This document shows, piece by piece, positions 1-7,281 of a stretch of DNA of 8,856 bases (positions are counted from its first letter, which is position 1; each line of letters begins with the position of its first letter). The stretch comes from Planctomycetota bacterium. GTDB lineage: Bacteria > Planctomycetota > Phycisphaerae > WQYP01. Under the pieces are notes generated by a model. The model worked only from the letters and a program-made list of their open reading frames with translations. It made no database searches and was not told the origin of the DNA. The position numbers and the translations under genes were made by a program. The DNA lies in NCBI GenBank assembly GCA_021828925.1, contig JAJZCT010000106.1, positions 1 to 8,856 of the forward strand. Direction: 5' to 3'.

Positions 1-2
1 AA

Positions 3-107
3 AAGAAGCTCAATTCCCCCCACGCCGCCGCGTCCGAAGCCAGATTTGAAGCCGATCTGCTCGCCGGAAAAAAGAGGCTGGTGGTGTCGGATGAGTTATC
101 CGGCTAA
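3..107 (+). CDS. C-terminal end of an unidentified protein (partial)
   Basis: A plus-strand frame is open from the left edge and ends at a TAA at 105-107, giving 34 residues that end in KRLVVSDELSG. The stretch has a balanced, protein-like composition (short alanine-rich part, then a charged amphipathic end), whereas the other two frames read as proline-rich or stop early. It is convergent with the GH127 gene, whose stop codon is at 131, leaving only 23 bp between them and no obvious terminator. No family can be recognised from so short a tail. It could be chance, so confidence is modest. Confidence 0.4.
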   Translation, partial: KKLNSPHAAASEARFEADLLAGKKRLVVSDELSG

Positions 108-130
108 AAAACATGTCGCAGGCGCCGGGG

Positions 131-3100
131 TCATGCCGGCGAATACAGTTCAATTTGGCTGATCTGCGCTGCGTTAGGGTGCAACGGGTCGGCGGAATCG
201 CGGATGATCAGGCGGAAGGTATCGGTGGTGACGGGCGGAATATCCGCGGTGTAATTCCGCCAGCCCTGATAATTGGTAATGTCAAATACCACTTGATCCT
301 TGCCATTCACTGACACAATGCCCTGAAAGCTGGTTGGATGAGCCAGCGGGTCGGCAAAGTCGATGACCACCCTACCAATCGTTTGGTCATGCGGCAGTTT
401 CACCTGCAGCCAATGCGGGTGTGGCGTGTCGGCAGAACGCCAGCGATTGGCGGCGAAATTCGCCGGGGTGGCAATAACGCCATCAATTACTTTGGCGGTG
501 CAGCCGGACTCAGATAGTAATTCACTGTCGGAAGTTGCAACCGCACCTTTGCTCGCCAACGCCAGATCATCCCCGCCGACTTTTTCGGTAGGATAGGATG
601 CCGGGGTTTTCAGCACGGGAAAGCAGGTAAACAATTCCTCATCAATTTCAAAGTATGGAACATATTGATACTGCGGAACACCATCAATGCTGAAGTGCAG
701 CGGTTTTCCGGGAACAGGCCGCAGGCGGTGGATAATTTCTTCCGCCGTTACCGGTAAGGTGACGGGCCAAACGACTCCGCCGGGATTCCATGCGATGCCA
801 ATGTTAAGGCTGTGGGCTGCGGCTCTCTGGTGGGGTGTCGGAGCAACAGGTGGCCGGCCGACACGATCCGCAACGTCCGCCGCCACGACGGCCAGTAGAA
901 TCGGGCCGTATTCAAGGCCATAACGCAGACCGCCCGGCATTTGATCCACACCCGTATAAAGCGTAAGCCGGGGATGCATGGGCAAAGTGAAGGTGACCGT
1001 ATCGCCTTCGGACCAGATACGATCCAGCAGCAAGTACGTGCCCGGCGTGCCCGTACCGGCGACGGCTCCATTGACATGGATTGGCACATTGGCAGCCGCC
1101 CATGTCGGAATACGCACGCGGATATTGGCACGCGTGGGGACGGGTGCTGACAGCCGCAATTTTACATCCGATTGAGAGGGAAACTGTGTGGTCATTTCCA
1201 ACTTCAGTGATTGCCTCGCTTGCCGCCAGTAAATGGAAGCATTGGCAAACAGATTTACGTACAAGCCGTCTTTGGCCACCGAATAAATATATTCCGGCAG
1301 CGATCCAAGCTGTCGCGTGCCCTGCCCTTCGCAACAGGTGTTGATGGCGGTGGGTAATTCTTTTTTTCCGTTGAGAGTGGCATGATAACGAATTCCCATC
1401 GAACCGCCCTGATTGGCAATCAGCACGTTGTAAATGGACTTCTCAATTTCATTGGTATATTTTTCCTGCGTTGGGAACAACTGGTGCAGGGTGTGATTCA
1501 GGCTGACCCAAAAACTACTGCCGCAGTTTTCGCCGTTTTGCAGGTTAAGGAACGCGGACTTCGGAGGGTACCAGTACGCTTCGCAAATTGAGATAGCTCC
1601 ACCAATATGCTGCCACTGGGTATGGTAGAGTTCCCACCCGCCCAGCACCGCGTCCAGATATTTCTTCTCTCCGGTGGCCCGGTACTGATCAAGATAAGGC
1701 GTAATGGATGTCAGCAGGTAGCAATGCGGATGATCATACGGATATTGCCAAATCGCCGCCGGATCGCGGCGGGCCAGCATTTCCAGCCAATAATTTTCCT
1801 GATAATATCTCTGAATTACCTGAATATCTTTTGGCTTGCCGATGGGCGTGAAGTAGGTTCGCGTATTGGCGATCATGCCCTGTACACCTTGCCCGGCACG
1901 GCGCAGCAATTCCGGCAGGTAGGGGCATTGATCAAACCAGTCGTAATAACCGCGCAGAATATGAAAGGCCGTGTGATTACCCGCGTAGCCGGCTTCCACC
2001 AATCCATGCGTCACCCAAGAGCGGGTATAGTTGCCGCGCTCGGAGTAAAAAATAGTATCCGGATGATAGCCCATGGCGTAACCATTGGGTTCCTGACATT
2101 CGGCGATGCCCGCAACCACCTCATTGAGTCGCCGGCGCAGCTCCGGATGGTTGATCCAGCGCAGGGCATTGCCCGCACCCATCATAAAGCGGCCCGCATT
2201 GGAACCGGGCAGATCCGTATCCCAGAAGGGAATGGGTGCCGGCAATCCCGGTGGATTAGCTTTGCCGGCGCGGGTACGGAAAAACCGCAGCAACTCCGCC
2301 ACACTAAAACTGTTAAGCAGATAGCTGATATTATTTTCCATGACAGTTTTGAAAAGCCCGTCCCCCAAAGCCACATCGCGCAAGGGTGCCACAGCTTGGA
2401 ACGCCACGGGCCGCCAACGGTGGGCCGGTATAACGTTGCCCGGATTATCGGTGACGACGCCCTCCCCTTGCGGCCGGGGTTTGCGGGTCAGCGGGGCAAC
2501 AAGGCCCAGGTACAACCCCATCGTGGCATACGCCGGCATCGACGGGTAGACCGCACGTAGCGTCTCATACTCCTGCTGGTCCGGCCCCTTACCGTGCGCT
2601 GGCGCCGCCGGGGCGATGTCTCCCCCCGCCGCCGCGTTAAACACTTCCAGGGAATCGGCGTCCGTAACTCGGCAGCCCTGGGCCACATCCCGCCCTGCAG
2701 ACCATACCTCAAATTTGGAAAGTGCCAATTGCTTGTCCGTCAGCAATCTGGCGGTCAGGCGCACGAAGCGCCCGAAAACTCCGTGGCCTGGAAATATGGC
2801 AACTTTGTCACCGGGGGACGAATAGTCGGTTTTGGAATAGTCCGCAATTATTCGGGGGGCTTTGAACTCCGTGTACTCGGATGCTTCCACCCTAAACCGT
2901 TGCGGAAACCCGGCAGCCAAGTAGCTGTAATTGTTGAGCATCGGCATAAGTTTGATCTGATCAATTCTGCGCAATCGTCCCAGGTCCACCTGCACCCATT
3001 TGGTTACGGAATTAGTATGCGCCGGTTTAGATTGATATCCCAGCGGTGTAAAACGCGCAATACGCTCAATTCCCATGGAAGCTAAGAGGGCCTGCCGACT

Positions 3101-3250
3101 GGAATATTTCCCTTCGGCATATACCGCGCGTGGCACCACGTCCGCCACCACCGTCATTGCGGACGCGGCGACCACCGCTTTTAAGAACTCACGGCGAGCA
3201 ATAGCTGGCACCCGGGGGGCTGAATCCCATTTATCATAATACTGGCACAT
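131..3250 (-). CDS. GH127-like (DUF1680) glycoside hydrolase, Tat-exported, with flanking discoidin-like domains
   Basis: Probable retaining exo-glycosidase of the DUF1680 superfamily (GH127/GH146), whose characterised members are mainly beta-L-arabinofuranosidases. The 1039 residues show: a Tat signal (ARREFLKAVV, residues 18-27, then a hydrophobic stretch to about 45); a discoidin/F5-8C-like beta domain (about 80-190); the (alpha/alpha)6 barrel from about 300, opening with the family hallmark LRDVALGDGLF and MENNISYLL; C-terminal beta domains (about 690-880); and a second discoidin-like domain (about 895-1037). The GH127 zinc/nucleophile set is visible as E574-N-C576 and the pair C639-C640; by analogy with HypBA1 (E338, C340, C417, C418), C639 would be the nucleophile. 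E557 lies where the acid/base Glu is expected. At 1039 residues it is far longer than HypBA1 (about 660), the excess being the added domains. It is last in the operon. Substrate is not fixed: some GH127 members cleave aceric acid. Confidence 0.93.
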   Translation of the reverse strand: MCQYYDKWDSAPRVPAIARREFLKAVVAASAMTVVADVVPRAVYAEGKYSSRQALLASMGIERIARFTPLGYQSKPAHTNSVTKWVQVDLGRLRRIDQIKLMPMLNNYSYLAAGFPQRFRVEASEYTEFKAPRIIADYSKTDYSSPGDKVAIFPGHGVFGRFVRLTARLLTDKQLALSKFEVWSAGRDVAQGCRVTDADSLEVFNAAAGGDIAPAAPAHGKGPDQQEYETLRAVYPSMPAYATMGLYLGLVAPLTRKPRPQGEGVVTDNPGNVIPAHRWRPVAFQAVAPLRDVALGDGLFKTVMENNISYLLNSFSVAELLRFFRTRAGKANPPGLPAPIPFWDTDLPGSNAGRFMMGAGNALRWINHPELRRRLNEVVAGIAECQEPNGYAMGYHPDTIFYSERGNYTRSWVTHGLVEAGYAGNHTAFHILRGYYDWFDQCPYLPELLRRAGQGVQGMIANTRTYFTPIGKPKDIQVIQRYYQENYWLEMLARRDPAAIWQYPYDHPHCYLLTSITPYLDQYRATGEKKYLDAVLGGWELYHTQWQHIGGAISICEAYWYPPKSAFLNLQNGENCGSSFWVSLNHTLHQLFPTQEKYTNEIEKSIYNVLIANQGGSMGIRYHATLNGKKELPTAINTCCEGQGTRQLGSLPEYIYSVAKDGLYVNLFANASIYWRQARQSLKLEMTTQFPSQSDVKLRLSAPVPTRANIRVRIPTWAAANVPIHVNGAVAGTGTPGTYLLLDRIWSEGDTVTFTLPMHPRLTLYTGVDQMPGGLRYGLEYGPILLAVVAADVADRVGRPPVAPTPHQRAAAHSLNIGIAWNPGGVVWPVTLPVTAEEIIHRLRPVPGKPLHFSIDGVPQYQYVPYFEIDEELFTCFPVLKTPASYPTEKVGGDDLALASKGAVATSDSELLSESGCTAKVIDGVIATPANFAANRWRSADTPHPHWLQVKLPHDQTIGRVVIDFADPLAHPTSFQGIVSVNGKDQVVFDITNYQGWRNYTADIPPVTTDTFRLIIRDSADPLHPNAAQISQIELYSPA

Positions 3251-3252
3251 GA

Positions 3253-5529
3253 TTATTTACTCCTTATTCTTAATAATAGTGTCTCAAATCGCCGGAGCGA
3301 AATCCTGAAATGCCGGACATTTTCAGCCACTTTCTTGCCGTTGAGCAGGTTGTACACCGTGCTTTGTCGAGGCAGCGTGATTGTCCGTATTCCAGCTGCG
3401 CCGTCGCTGCTGATCATCATCAGGCGACCGTCGGTTTGGAAAGCGTCACCGGTATTCAGGTAGAGGTGGACACCAAGGCGCGGCAGCAACGCGCGCCAGG
3501 CCGCAGCCGACACTCTTGGATCACCAATGAATACCGATTGGTAACCCGAAAATCGCTTTAATGCCATCGCTACGCTTCCGTTTGGCACGTAGTGTGCCAA
3601 CGGGATGCTGGCAGGATCGACCACCGCCCAACTCGGGGCATCAGCCCCTTGCAGGCCGGCGATTGGTTCGACAGGCAGGCGCAAGGCATTATTCGCTATG
3701 ATCTTGCTGCCCGGCAGATCGCCAGCGGCGGTACAAAGTCGCAATTTCATGCCAATCAGGCGGCTGGCCGCAGCGGTATCGACCCGGCCATTGCGAATAA
3801 ACCCGGCACCATACATCCAGATCAAGGTGCGCCCGCCGCGTTCCAATTTCTCTCGAATAACCCGGCGCATGGCGGCGTTAACATGCCAAGCATTGAGAAA
3901 AATAATCACACTGGCCTTTGGAAAATTGGCCCCATTGATATCCGAAAGTAAATAAAATCCGACACTGGCTCCACAATGATAAAATTCCGTCGGGTCGTTC
4001 ACCAAGGCTGGATACAGTGGCAACACTCGGCCCGGTTCAACGCGCGCGTAGGATGCGGACCGGTCATCATAAATAACCGCCACCTGCGGTTCGTACTGGG
4101 TTTGCGGGCCACGCTCCACATAGGCCTTCCTAAGCCGCGCCGCGTCCTTCCAAATTCCGACATTGTTCAGCCAACCCGCTCCTTCGAGGTCCATCCACCA
4201 AGTGCCGAGCCGGTGGATCATCATCTGGCCAAAGTTACGGTTATGAACCACGTTGGTCTGGTTGAGATTTTTACAGCGGGCCACAAACCCGGGGGCGGCG
4301 AAGGCTGTGTTATGAGGATGTAAAAATGTTCTCGTATCATCCTCAATCATCCACAATTTCCCGTGTAGCGTGGCGCTGTCCACGGGGCCCATAAATGCTG
4401 GAGAACCACCCGGCTGGCGGTCGTGGTAAGACACAGGCGAGGCAATCGCATTAATGTACTTGCAGCGCAGCAGCTTGCCCAACGCACGGTCTGCGGTGTA
4501 GGACGTCGGAAGTTCAAAGTCGTAGCCGTAGAACGTCACAACCAGGGAGCGGTCGGCGGTGGCACGTTTGACAACTGCCGCGAGTTGCATAATCCGGCCC
4601 GCAGTGTCGTCGCTCTGGTAGTTCAGGTAATCCACATAGCGCCGTTCGCTCGGCTTATAAAATGGGTAGTTTGTGGCAGGCTCCGGCGGCGGAATGGTGA
4701 CCGTATCGAAAGAGGCCTTGGCATCGCGCCAAGCCGCCCTCAGGGCGCGGTCGGTACCGTAGCGGCGTCTGAGCCAACGTGCGAAAGCGAGGCGGTTCGA
4801 TCGCGAATAGTCAAAGCTCGGCAGTGTACCGTAGTCGGGAGTAAACCACTCGCCTGTATTTCCATGGGTAATATGGTATCCGATGATATGCATAGCGTAG
4901 GGACTCGCTTGGATGTGTCGGATCAGCGCTGTTAACGCTCCTGCGGTCGCGCGATACCATCGGCGCGAAGCGACAGAGCTCATCGGGTGCGAGCCATTCG
5001 TGTAGCTGACCTGCTGCGCCGGGTGGCTGGCGCGAAAACCCGCAACCCCGCACCAAACGCGCGGGAGTAGCCATGCTTTCGGGTCATTCTTCAGGACAAA
5101 TTTGCACTCCCTGTCCACCTGCTGGTAGCTAGCGGACGGGTGTTTGGGATCCGGGAGTCCGCCACCATAGTGGCAAGTAAAGGTAACGATACGGATGCCA
5201 GCTTTGGCAGCCAAGCTTATTTCCGACGCCGACTGCGCGAGGCTTGCGGGGTCATCGAGAAAAATATTGACGAACAACATAAGCGGCGGGGTTCTCTGGC
5301 CATTAATAAACAGTTGGGGGCACCCGTTGACCACTCGCACTCGCGCATCGGCCTCCCGTTGGTTCTTGCGCATTACGGACCGCCCAGATGGGACATTCGG
5401 CAACGGTACGGAAGCTCCCCTCACTTGGATAAGGGCCGAGGTTGCCAAGAGCGCCACGACAAACAGAAACCGCAGCGGCACCCGATAAACGCGGTCACCG
5501 CGCCAGCCAATTGGCAGATCATCAACCAT
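3253..5529 (-). CDS. GH42-like exported glycoside hydrolase (putative beta-galactosidase-related)
   Basis: 758-residue protein resembling the A4 beta-galactosidase (GH42) clan-A group, without a firm family assignment. Residues 1-40 form a Sec signal peptide (basic RVYRVPLR, hydrophobic FLFVVALLATSALI, likely cleavage near RGA-S). A TIM-barrel-like part follows (about 70-460): GYHITHGNTGEWF (217-229) is where clan-A enzymes carry the acid/base, so E227 is the candidate; RWLRRRYGTDRALRAAW (251-267) matches the GH42-type segment after it; WMIEDDTRT (393-401) offers E396 as candidate nucleophile. Residues about 480-600 (QVAVIYDDR, then KASVIIFLNAW, then GGRTLIWMYGAGF) look like the GH42 trimerisation / amidotransferase-like domain, and the last 70 residues look all-beta. 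The ATG at 5529 has CGGAG 10 nt upstream. It lies 85 bp after the prepilin gene and 2 bp before the GH127 gene. It probably releases a glycosyl unit from the same polymer; galactoside specificity is not shown. Confidence 0.75.
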   Translation of the reverse strand: MVDDLPIGWRGDRVYRVPLRFLFVVALLATSALIQVRGASVPLPNVPSGRSVMRKNQREADARVRVVNGCPQLFINGQRTPPLMLFVNIFLDDPASLAQSASEISLAAKAGIRIVTFTCHYGGGLPDPKHPSASYQQVDRECKFVLKNDPKAWLLPRVWCGVAGFRASHPAQQVSYTNGSHPMSSVASRRWYRATAGALTALIRHIQASPYAMHIIGYHITHGNTGEWFTPDYGTLPSFDYSRSNRLAFARWLRRRYGTDRALRAAWRDAKASFDTVTIPPPEPATNYPFYKPSERRYVDYLNYQSDDTAGRIMQLAAVVKRATADRSLVVTFYGYDFELPTSYTADRALGKLLRCKYINAIASPVSYHDRQPGGSPAFMGPVDSATLHGKLWMIEDDTRTFLHPHNTAFAAPGFVARCKNLNQTNVVHNRNFGQMMIHRLGTWWMDLEGAGWLNNVGIWKDAARLRKAYVERGPQTQYEPQVAVIYDDRSASYARVEPGRVLPLYPALVNDPTEFYHCGASVGFYLLSDINGANFPKASVIIFLNAWHVNAAMRRVIREKLERGGRTLIWMYGAGFIRNGRVDTAAASRLIGMKLRLCTAAGDLPGSKIIANNALRLPVEPIAGLQGADAPSWAVVDPASIPLAHYVPNGSVAMALKRFSGYQSVFIGDPRVSAAAWRALLPRLGVHLYLNTGDAFQTDGRLMMISSDGAAGIRTITLPRQSTVYNLLNGKKVAENVRHFRISLRRFETLLLRIRSK
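3260..3265 (-). promoter_or_regulatory. Ribosome binding site of the GH127 gene, inside the end of the upstream gene
   Basis: On the minus strand AAGGAG lies 9 nt before the ATG at 3250. It sits within the last codons of the GH42-like gene, whose TAA is at 3255-3253, so ribosomes ending the first gene finish on top of the start of the next. This fixes the GH127 start and points to translational coupling. Confidence 0.8.
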
Positions 5530-5614
5530 AAAAGTATCGCTCCGAAAAAGGCAAAGGCAAAATTCAAACCATCATGTGCGCCCGCTGTTGGTTTGCAACA
5601 CGAGCAGCTATAGA

Positions 5615-6688
5615 TCATGGGCTTTGTGGCAGAACGTTGTACACATGCAACCCGAATTGCCTGACGACTCCGACGTGGTCATCGGCGAACGCCGCGTTCG
5701 CGACGCCACTGCTGGGAGTACTCGTCAACATGTGGCGGTAGCGGACGGAGGCCAAGAGGCCCGCCAACGGGTAGTCGGCCGAGGAATCGTCGACGTTGCC
5801 ATCTCCCCAGGAGGTTGTGGGTCCGATTACGCCGGTCATGTTGGGAGTTGTGCCGTTGTACACCCCCGCGTAATATCCTAAAACGGTACTGTAGTTTGGG
5901 TACAGCGATAGATTGTAGTTCCAAGTGAAACAAAATGCGGAAGTTCCTCCTGCGTTGGGGGACTGGCAAGAATCAGCAAATATCACAAAATGGGACGGGA
6001 CCTGCACGACGCCCATCGAAAGGGTTGTACTTGGCCCCGTGGCCGAGGATCCCTGCGAACCCATACGCCAACTGTTAACGAATAGATTAGGGTTCGCACT
6101 GTAGTTCTGTGGAAAGGTGTACTGGGTTTGCGCACTGAAAGAGCTGGAATTCTGCAGCAGGGCGGACGGACAATCGAATAGTTGCACCCACTTCGTGGGA
6201 ATGCTCGGATCTGTTTGCCAGTTGCTGGGAATTACATCCATGGGGCTTTTGATCCCGCTGGTTGCGTCGAAAGAAAAAAGGAATTCGCTCCAGCCAGTGG
6301 CGAACCAATTCTGATACCCGCCGGGACCGTTGTCGAAAAGCCAAGCGCTGTCACCCTGAATTTGGCGGTATATCATGCCCGGTGGTGCCATGTTGTTGTA
6401 CGTCTGTGCGTACTCGATCGTAAGCTGCCCCAAGGATCGCAGCTTCGCCGCACACTGGATGCTTTTGGCGTCTTGGTCCGCCAAAGCCAGTGCTGGCAGC
6501 AACAGTGAAATTAGCAGGGCGATGATGCTTATCACCACCAGTATTTCAACGAGCGTAAAACCGTGCAGCCTAAACATCTTGGAGCCTCTATGCTCGCTGT
6601 GCGAGCAAGTGGAATCGTCCACTAACCGAATGGGCTGCGGTGTGCCGCGACCTGCGGCGGATGTACCGAGACCTGTGTTGCTACTCAT
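5615..6688 (-). CDS. Prepilin-type, DUF1559/H-X9-DG-like secreted protein
   Basis: 357-residue pseudopilin-like protein. The type III (type IV pilin) signal HG/FTLVEILVVISIIALL lies at residues 42-60: cleavage after G43, mature Phe+1, and Glu+5 at E48, followed by a membrane-spanning helix to about residue 70. Then come RSLGQL-type residues typical of Planctomycete pseudopilins and a Ser/Thr/Asn/Tyr-rich extracellular body. Near the C-terminus RYRHM, then about ten residues, then ANAAFADDHVGVVR corresponds to the H-X9-DG motif, with DDH in place of the usual DGH. Expected processing is by prepilin peptidase, with the body outside the inner membrane. A start at 6688 is chosen because GGGAGG lies 6 nt upstream; an in-frame ATG at 6577 (residue 38) with AGAGG 7 nt upstream would give a more ordinary short leader. 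It is first of three leftward genes. Its role in pilus assembly, secretion or glycan binding is not determined by sequence. Confidence 0.9.
   Translation of the reverse strand: MSSNTGLGTSAAGRGTPQPIRLVDDSTCSHSEHRGSKMFRLHGFTLVEILVVISIIALLISLLLPALALADQDAKSIQCAAKLRSLGQLTIEYAQTYNNMAPPGMIYRQIQGDSAWLFDNGPGGYQNWFATGWSEFLFSFDATSGIKSPMDVIPSNWQTDPSIPTKWVQLFDCPSALLQNSSSFSAQTQYTFPQNYSANPNLFVNSWRMGSQGSSATGPSTTLSMGVVQVPSHFVIFADSCQSPNAGGTSAFCFTWNYNLSLYPNYSTVLGYYAGVYNGTTPNMTGVIGPTTSWGDGNVDDSSADYPLAGLLASVRYRHMLTSTPSSGVANAAFADDHVGVVRQFGLHVYNVLPQSP
6591..6607 (-). other. Seven-bp perfect hairpin between the two candidate prepilin starts
   Basis: TGCTCGC and GCGAGCA form a perfect stem around a 3-nt loop. On the transcript the hairpin lies after the first start codon (6688) and 13 nt before the second (6577), just ahead of the AGAGG that could serve the second. 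It could affect which start is used, or could be a coding coincidence. Confidence 0.4.
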
Positions 6689-6694
6689 TGGTAG

Positions 6695-6700
6695 CCTCCC
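6695..6700 (-). promoter_or_regulatory. Strong Shine-Dalgarno of the prepilin gene
   Basis: GGGAGG on the minus strand, 6 nt before the ATG at 6688. It is the best reason to prefer the longer start, which gives a 37-residue hydrophilic extension before the MFRLHGFTLVE segment. Confidence 0.65.
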
Positions 6701-7020
6701 AAAAAAAGAATTACTTCGTTCTCCAACTCCACGCCAGCCGCAATGGCCGACAAAAATGGAATTGAGAACTGCCAGAACAACCGAGTTGTCTCATCGAGCA
6801 AATTCGGAGTCTGTCTTGGGAAAAACTTTTTCGACCTGCAACCTCCTTTTCAAAAGCGATTTAATTGTCTCTTCTCCACACTGGCCGAACCATCAGCAAA
6901 TATAGAGTCGAAAATTCTTGACCAATCAGAAGTTAGCACCGGCGCAACTTCTTTTTCACCTTCCTCACGCCAATGAACACTGACGTCAAAGATAAGTCTA
7001 CGCCAGAAGGCCAACCATGT

Positions 7021-7065
7021 GTTAGGCTGAAACGTGCAATGTTGTTGGCTAAAACGTGCGATGTT
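7021..7065 (+). repeat. Tandem 22-bp direct repeat, candidate AraC-family operator
   Basis: Two adjacent copies, GTTAGGCTGAAACGTGCAATGTT (7021-7043, shown here as 23 bases with one inserted A) and the next copy at 7044-7065. The 14-base cores at 7030-7043 and 7052-7065 differ at one position (AAACGTGC, then A or G, then ATGTT). The repeat period is 22 bp, close to two helical turns, which suits two AraC-type subunits on one DNA face. It lies 213 bp before the regulator start and 333 bp before the prepilin start. The repeat is seen directly; its regulator is inferred. Confidence 0.6.
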
Positions 7066-7193
7066 ACTCCCTATAAAGAGTTGGGATGTGTTAAAAGGCT
7101 TTGGAAGCGATGGCGCTACCGGGAGTGTACTGCAAGCGCTGCATGAACTGATCCGGAAACCCGGAATATTTGACGCGACATGCGCAGGCGTCG

Positions 7194-7202
7194 TGGTATA
7201 AT
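7194..7202 (+). promoter_or_regulatory. Extended -10 promoter of the AraC-type gene
   Basis: TGGTATAAT is a perfect TATAAT (7197-7202) with the TGn extension. TTGACG lies upstream at 7170-7175, but the 21-bp spacer is long, so the extended -10 probably carries most of the strength. Transcription would begin near 7209, giving a leader of about 70 nt before the ATG at 7278. It also rules against a TTG start at 7170. Confidence 0.6.
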
Positions 7203-7239
7203 GTCATCAGCAGAAAAAGAAGTTGCGGCGATACTGAAT

Positions 7240-7281
7240 ATGAATCTGTTCAGCCTTGGCAGTTATGTGAGATTGATATGA
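7240..7281 (+). other. Possible 13-codon leader ORF overlapping the regulator start
   Basis: ATG at 7240 opens a 13-codon frame ending in TGA at 7279-7281. The TGA overlaps the regulator ATG as ATGA, an arrangement that permits translational coupling. No good Shine-Dalgarno precedes the 7240 ATG, and the peptide (MNLFSLGSYVRLI) has no recognisable features. It may be chance. Confidence 0.25.

Larger units (their letters stand above)
6689..7277. promoter_or_regulatory. Divergent control region between the prepilin operon and the AraC-type gene
   Basis: 589 bp with no convincing gene. From left to right it holds the prepilin Shine-Dalgarno (6695-6700), an A/T-richer stretch (about 6760-6990) where the leftward promoter should lie, a perfect 8-bp palindrome TGACGTCA (6981-6988), the tandem 22-bp repeat (7021-7065), and the rightward extended -10 promoter (7194-7202). 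For the leftward promoter the best I can offer is TATATT on the minus strand at 6899-6904, with a poor -35 (GATTGG, 17 bp upstream); I do not regard it as established. Confidence 0.6.

Noticed and set aside
1607..2560. 317-codon plus-strand open frame opposite the GH127 gene
   Set aside because: It lies wholly antisense to well-conserved GH127 barrel sequence, shows no domain, and is rich in residues expected from a reverse-frame shadow.
5586..5600. Hairpin TGTTG-GTTTG-CAACA between the prepilin and GH42-like genes as a terminator
   Set aside because: A 5-bp stem with no T-run on either strand; more likely chance, so the three genes may well be one transcript.
6841..6849. Strong Shine-Dalgarno-like AAAGGAGGT on the minus strand
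   Set aside because: No ATG or GTG at suitable distance; the only nearby start is a TTG with no spacer and a 17-codon frame.
6981..6988. Perfect palindrome TGACGTCA as a regulator operator
   Set aside because: Only 8 bp, no flanking symmetry and no second copy seen; too short to call.
7042..7077. Promoter with TTGGCT and TATAAA near the tandem repeat
   Set aside because: The spacer is 21 bp and there is no extended -10; the TGGTATAAT at 7194-7202 is far better.
7131..7146. TGCAAGCGCTGCA as a LacI-type operator
   Set aside because: The inner AGCGCT is palindromic but the flanks are out of register, and no LacI-type gene is present.
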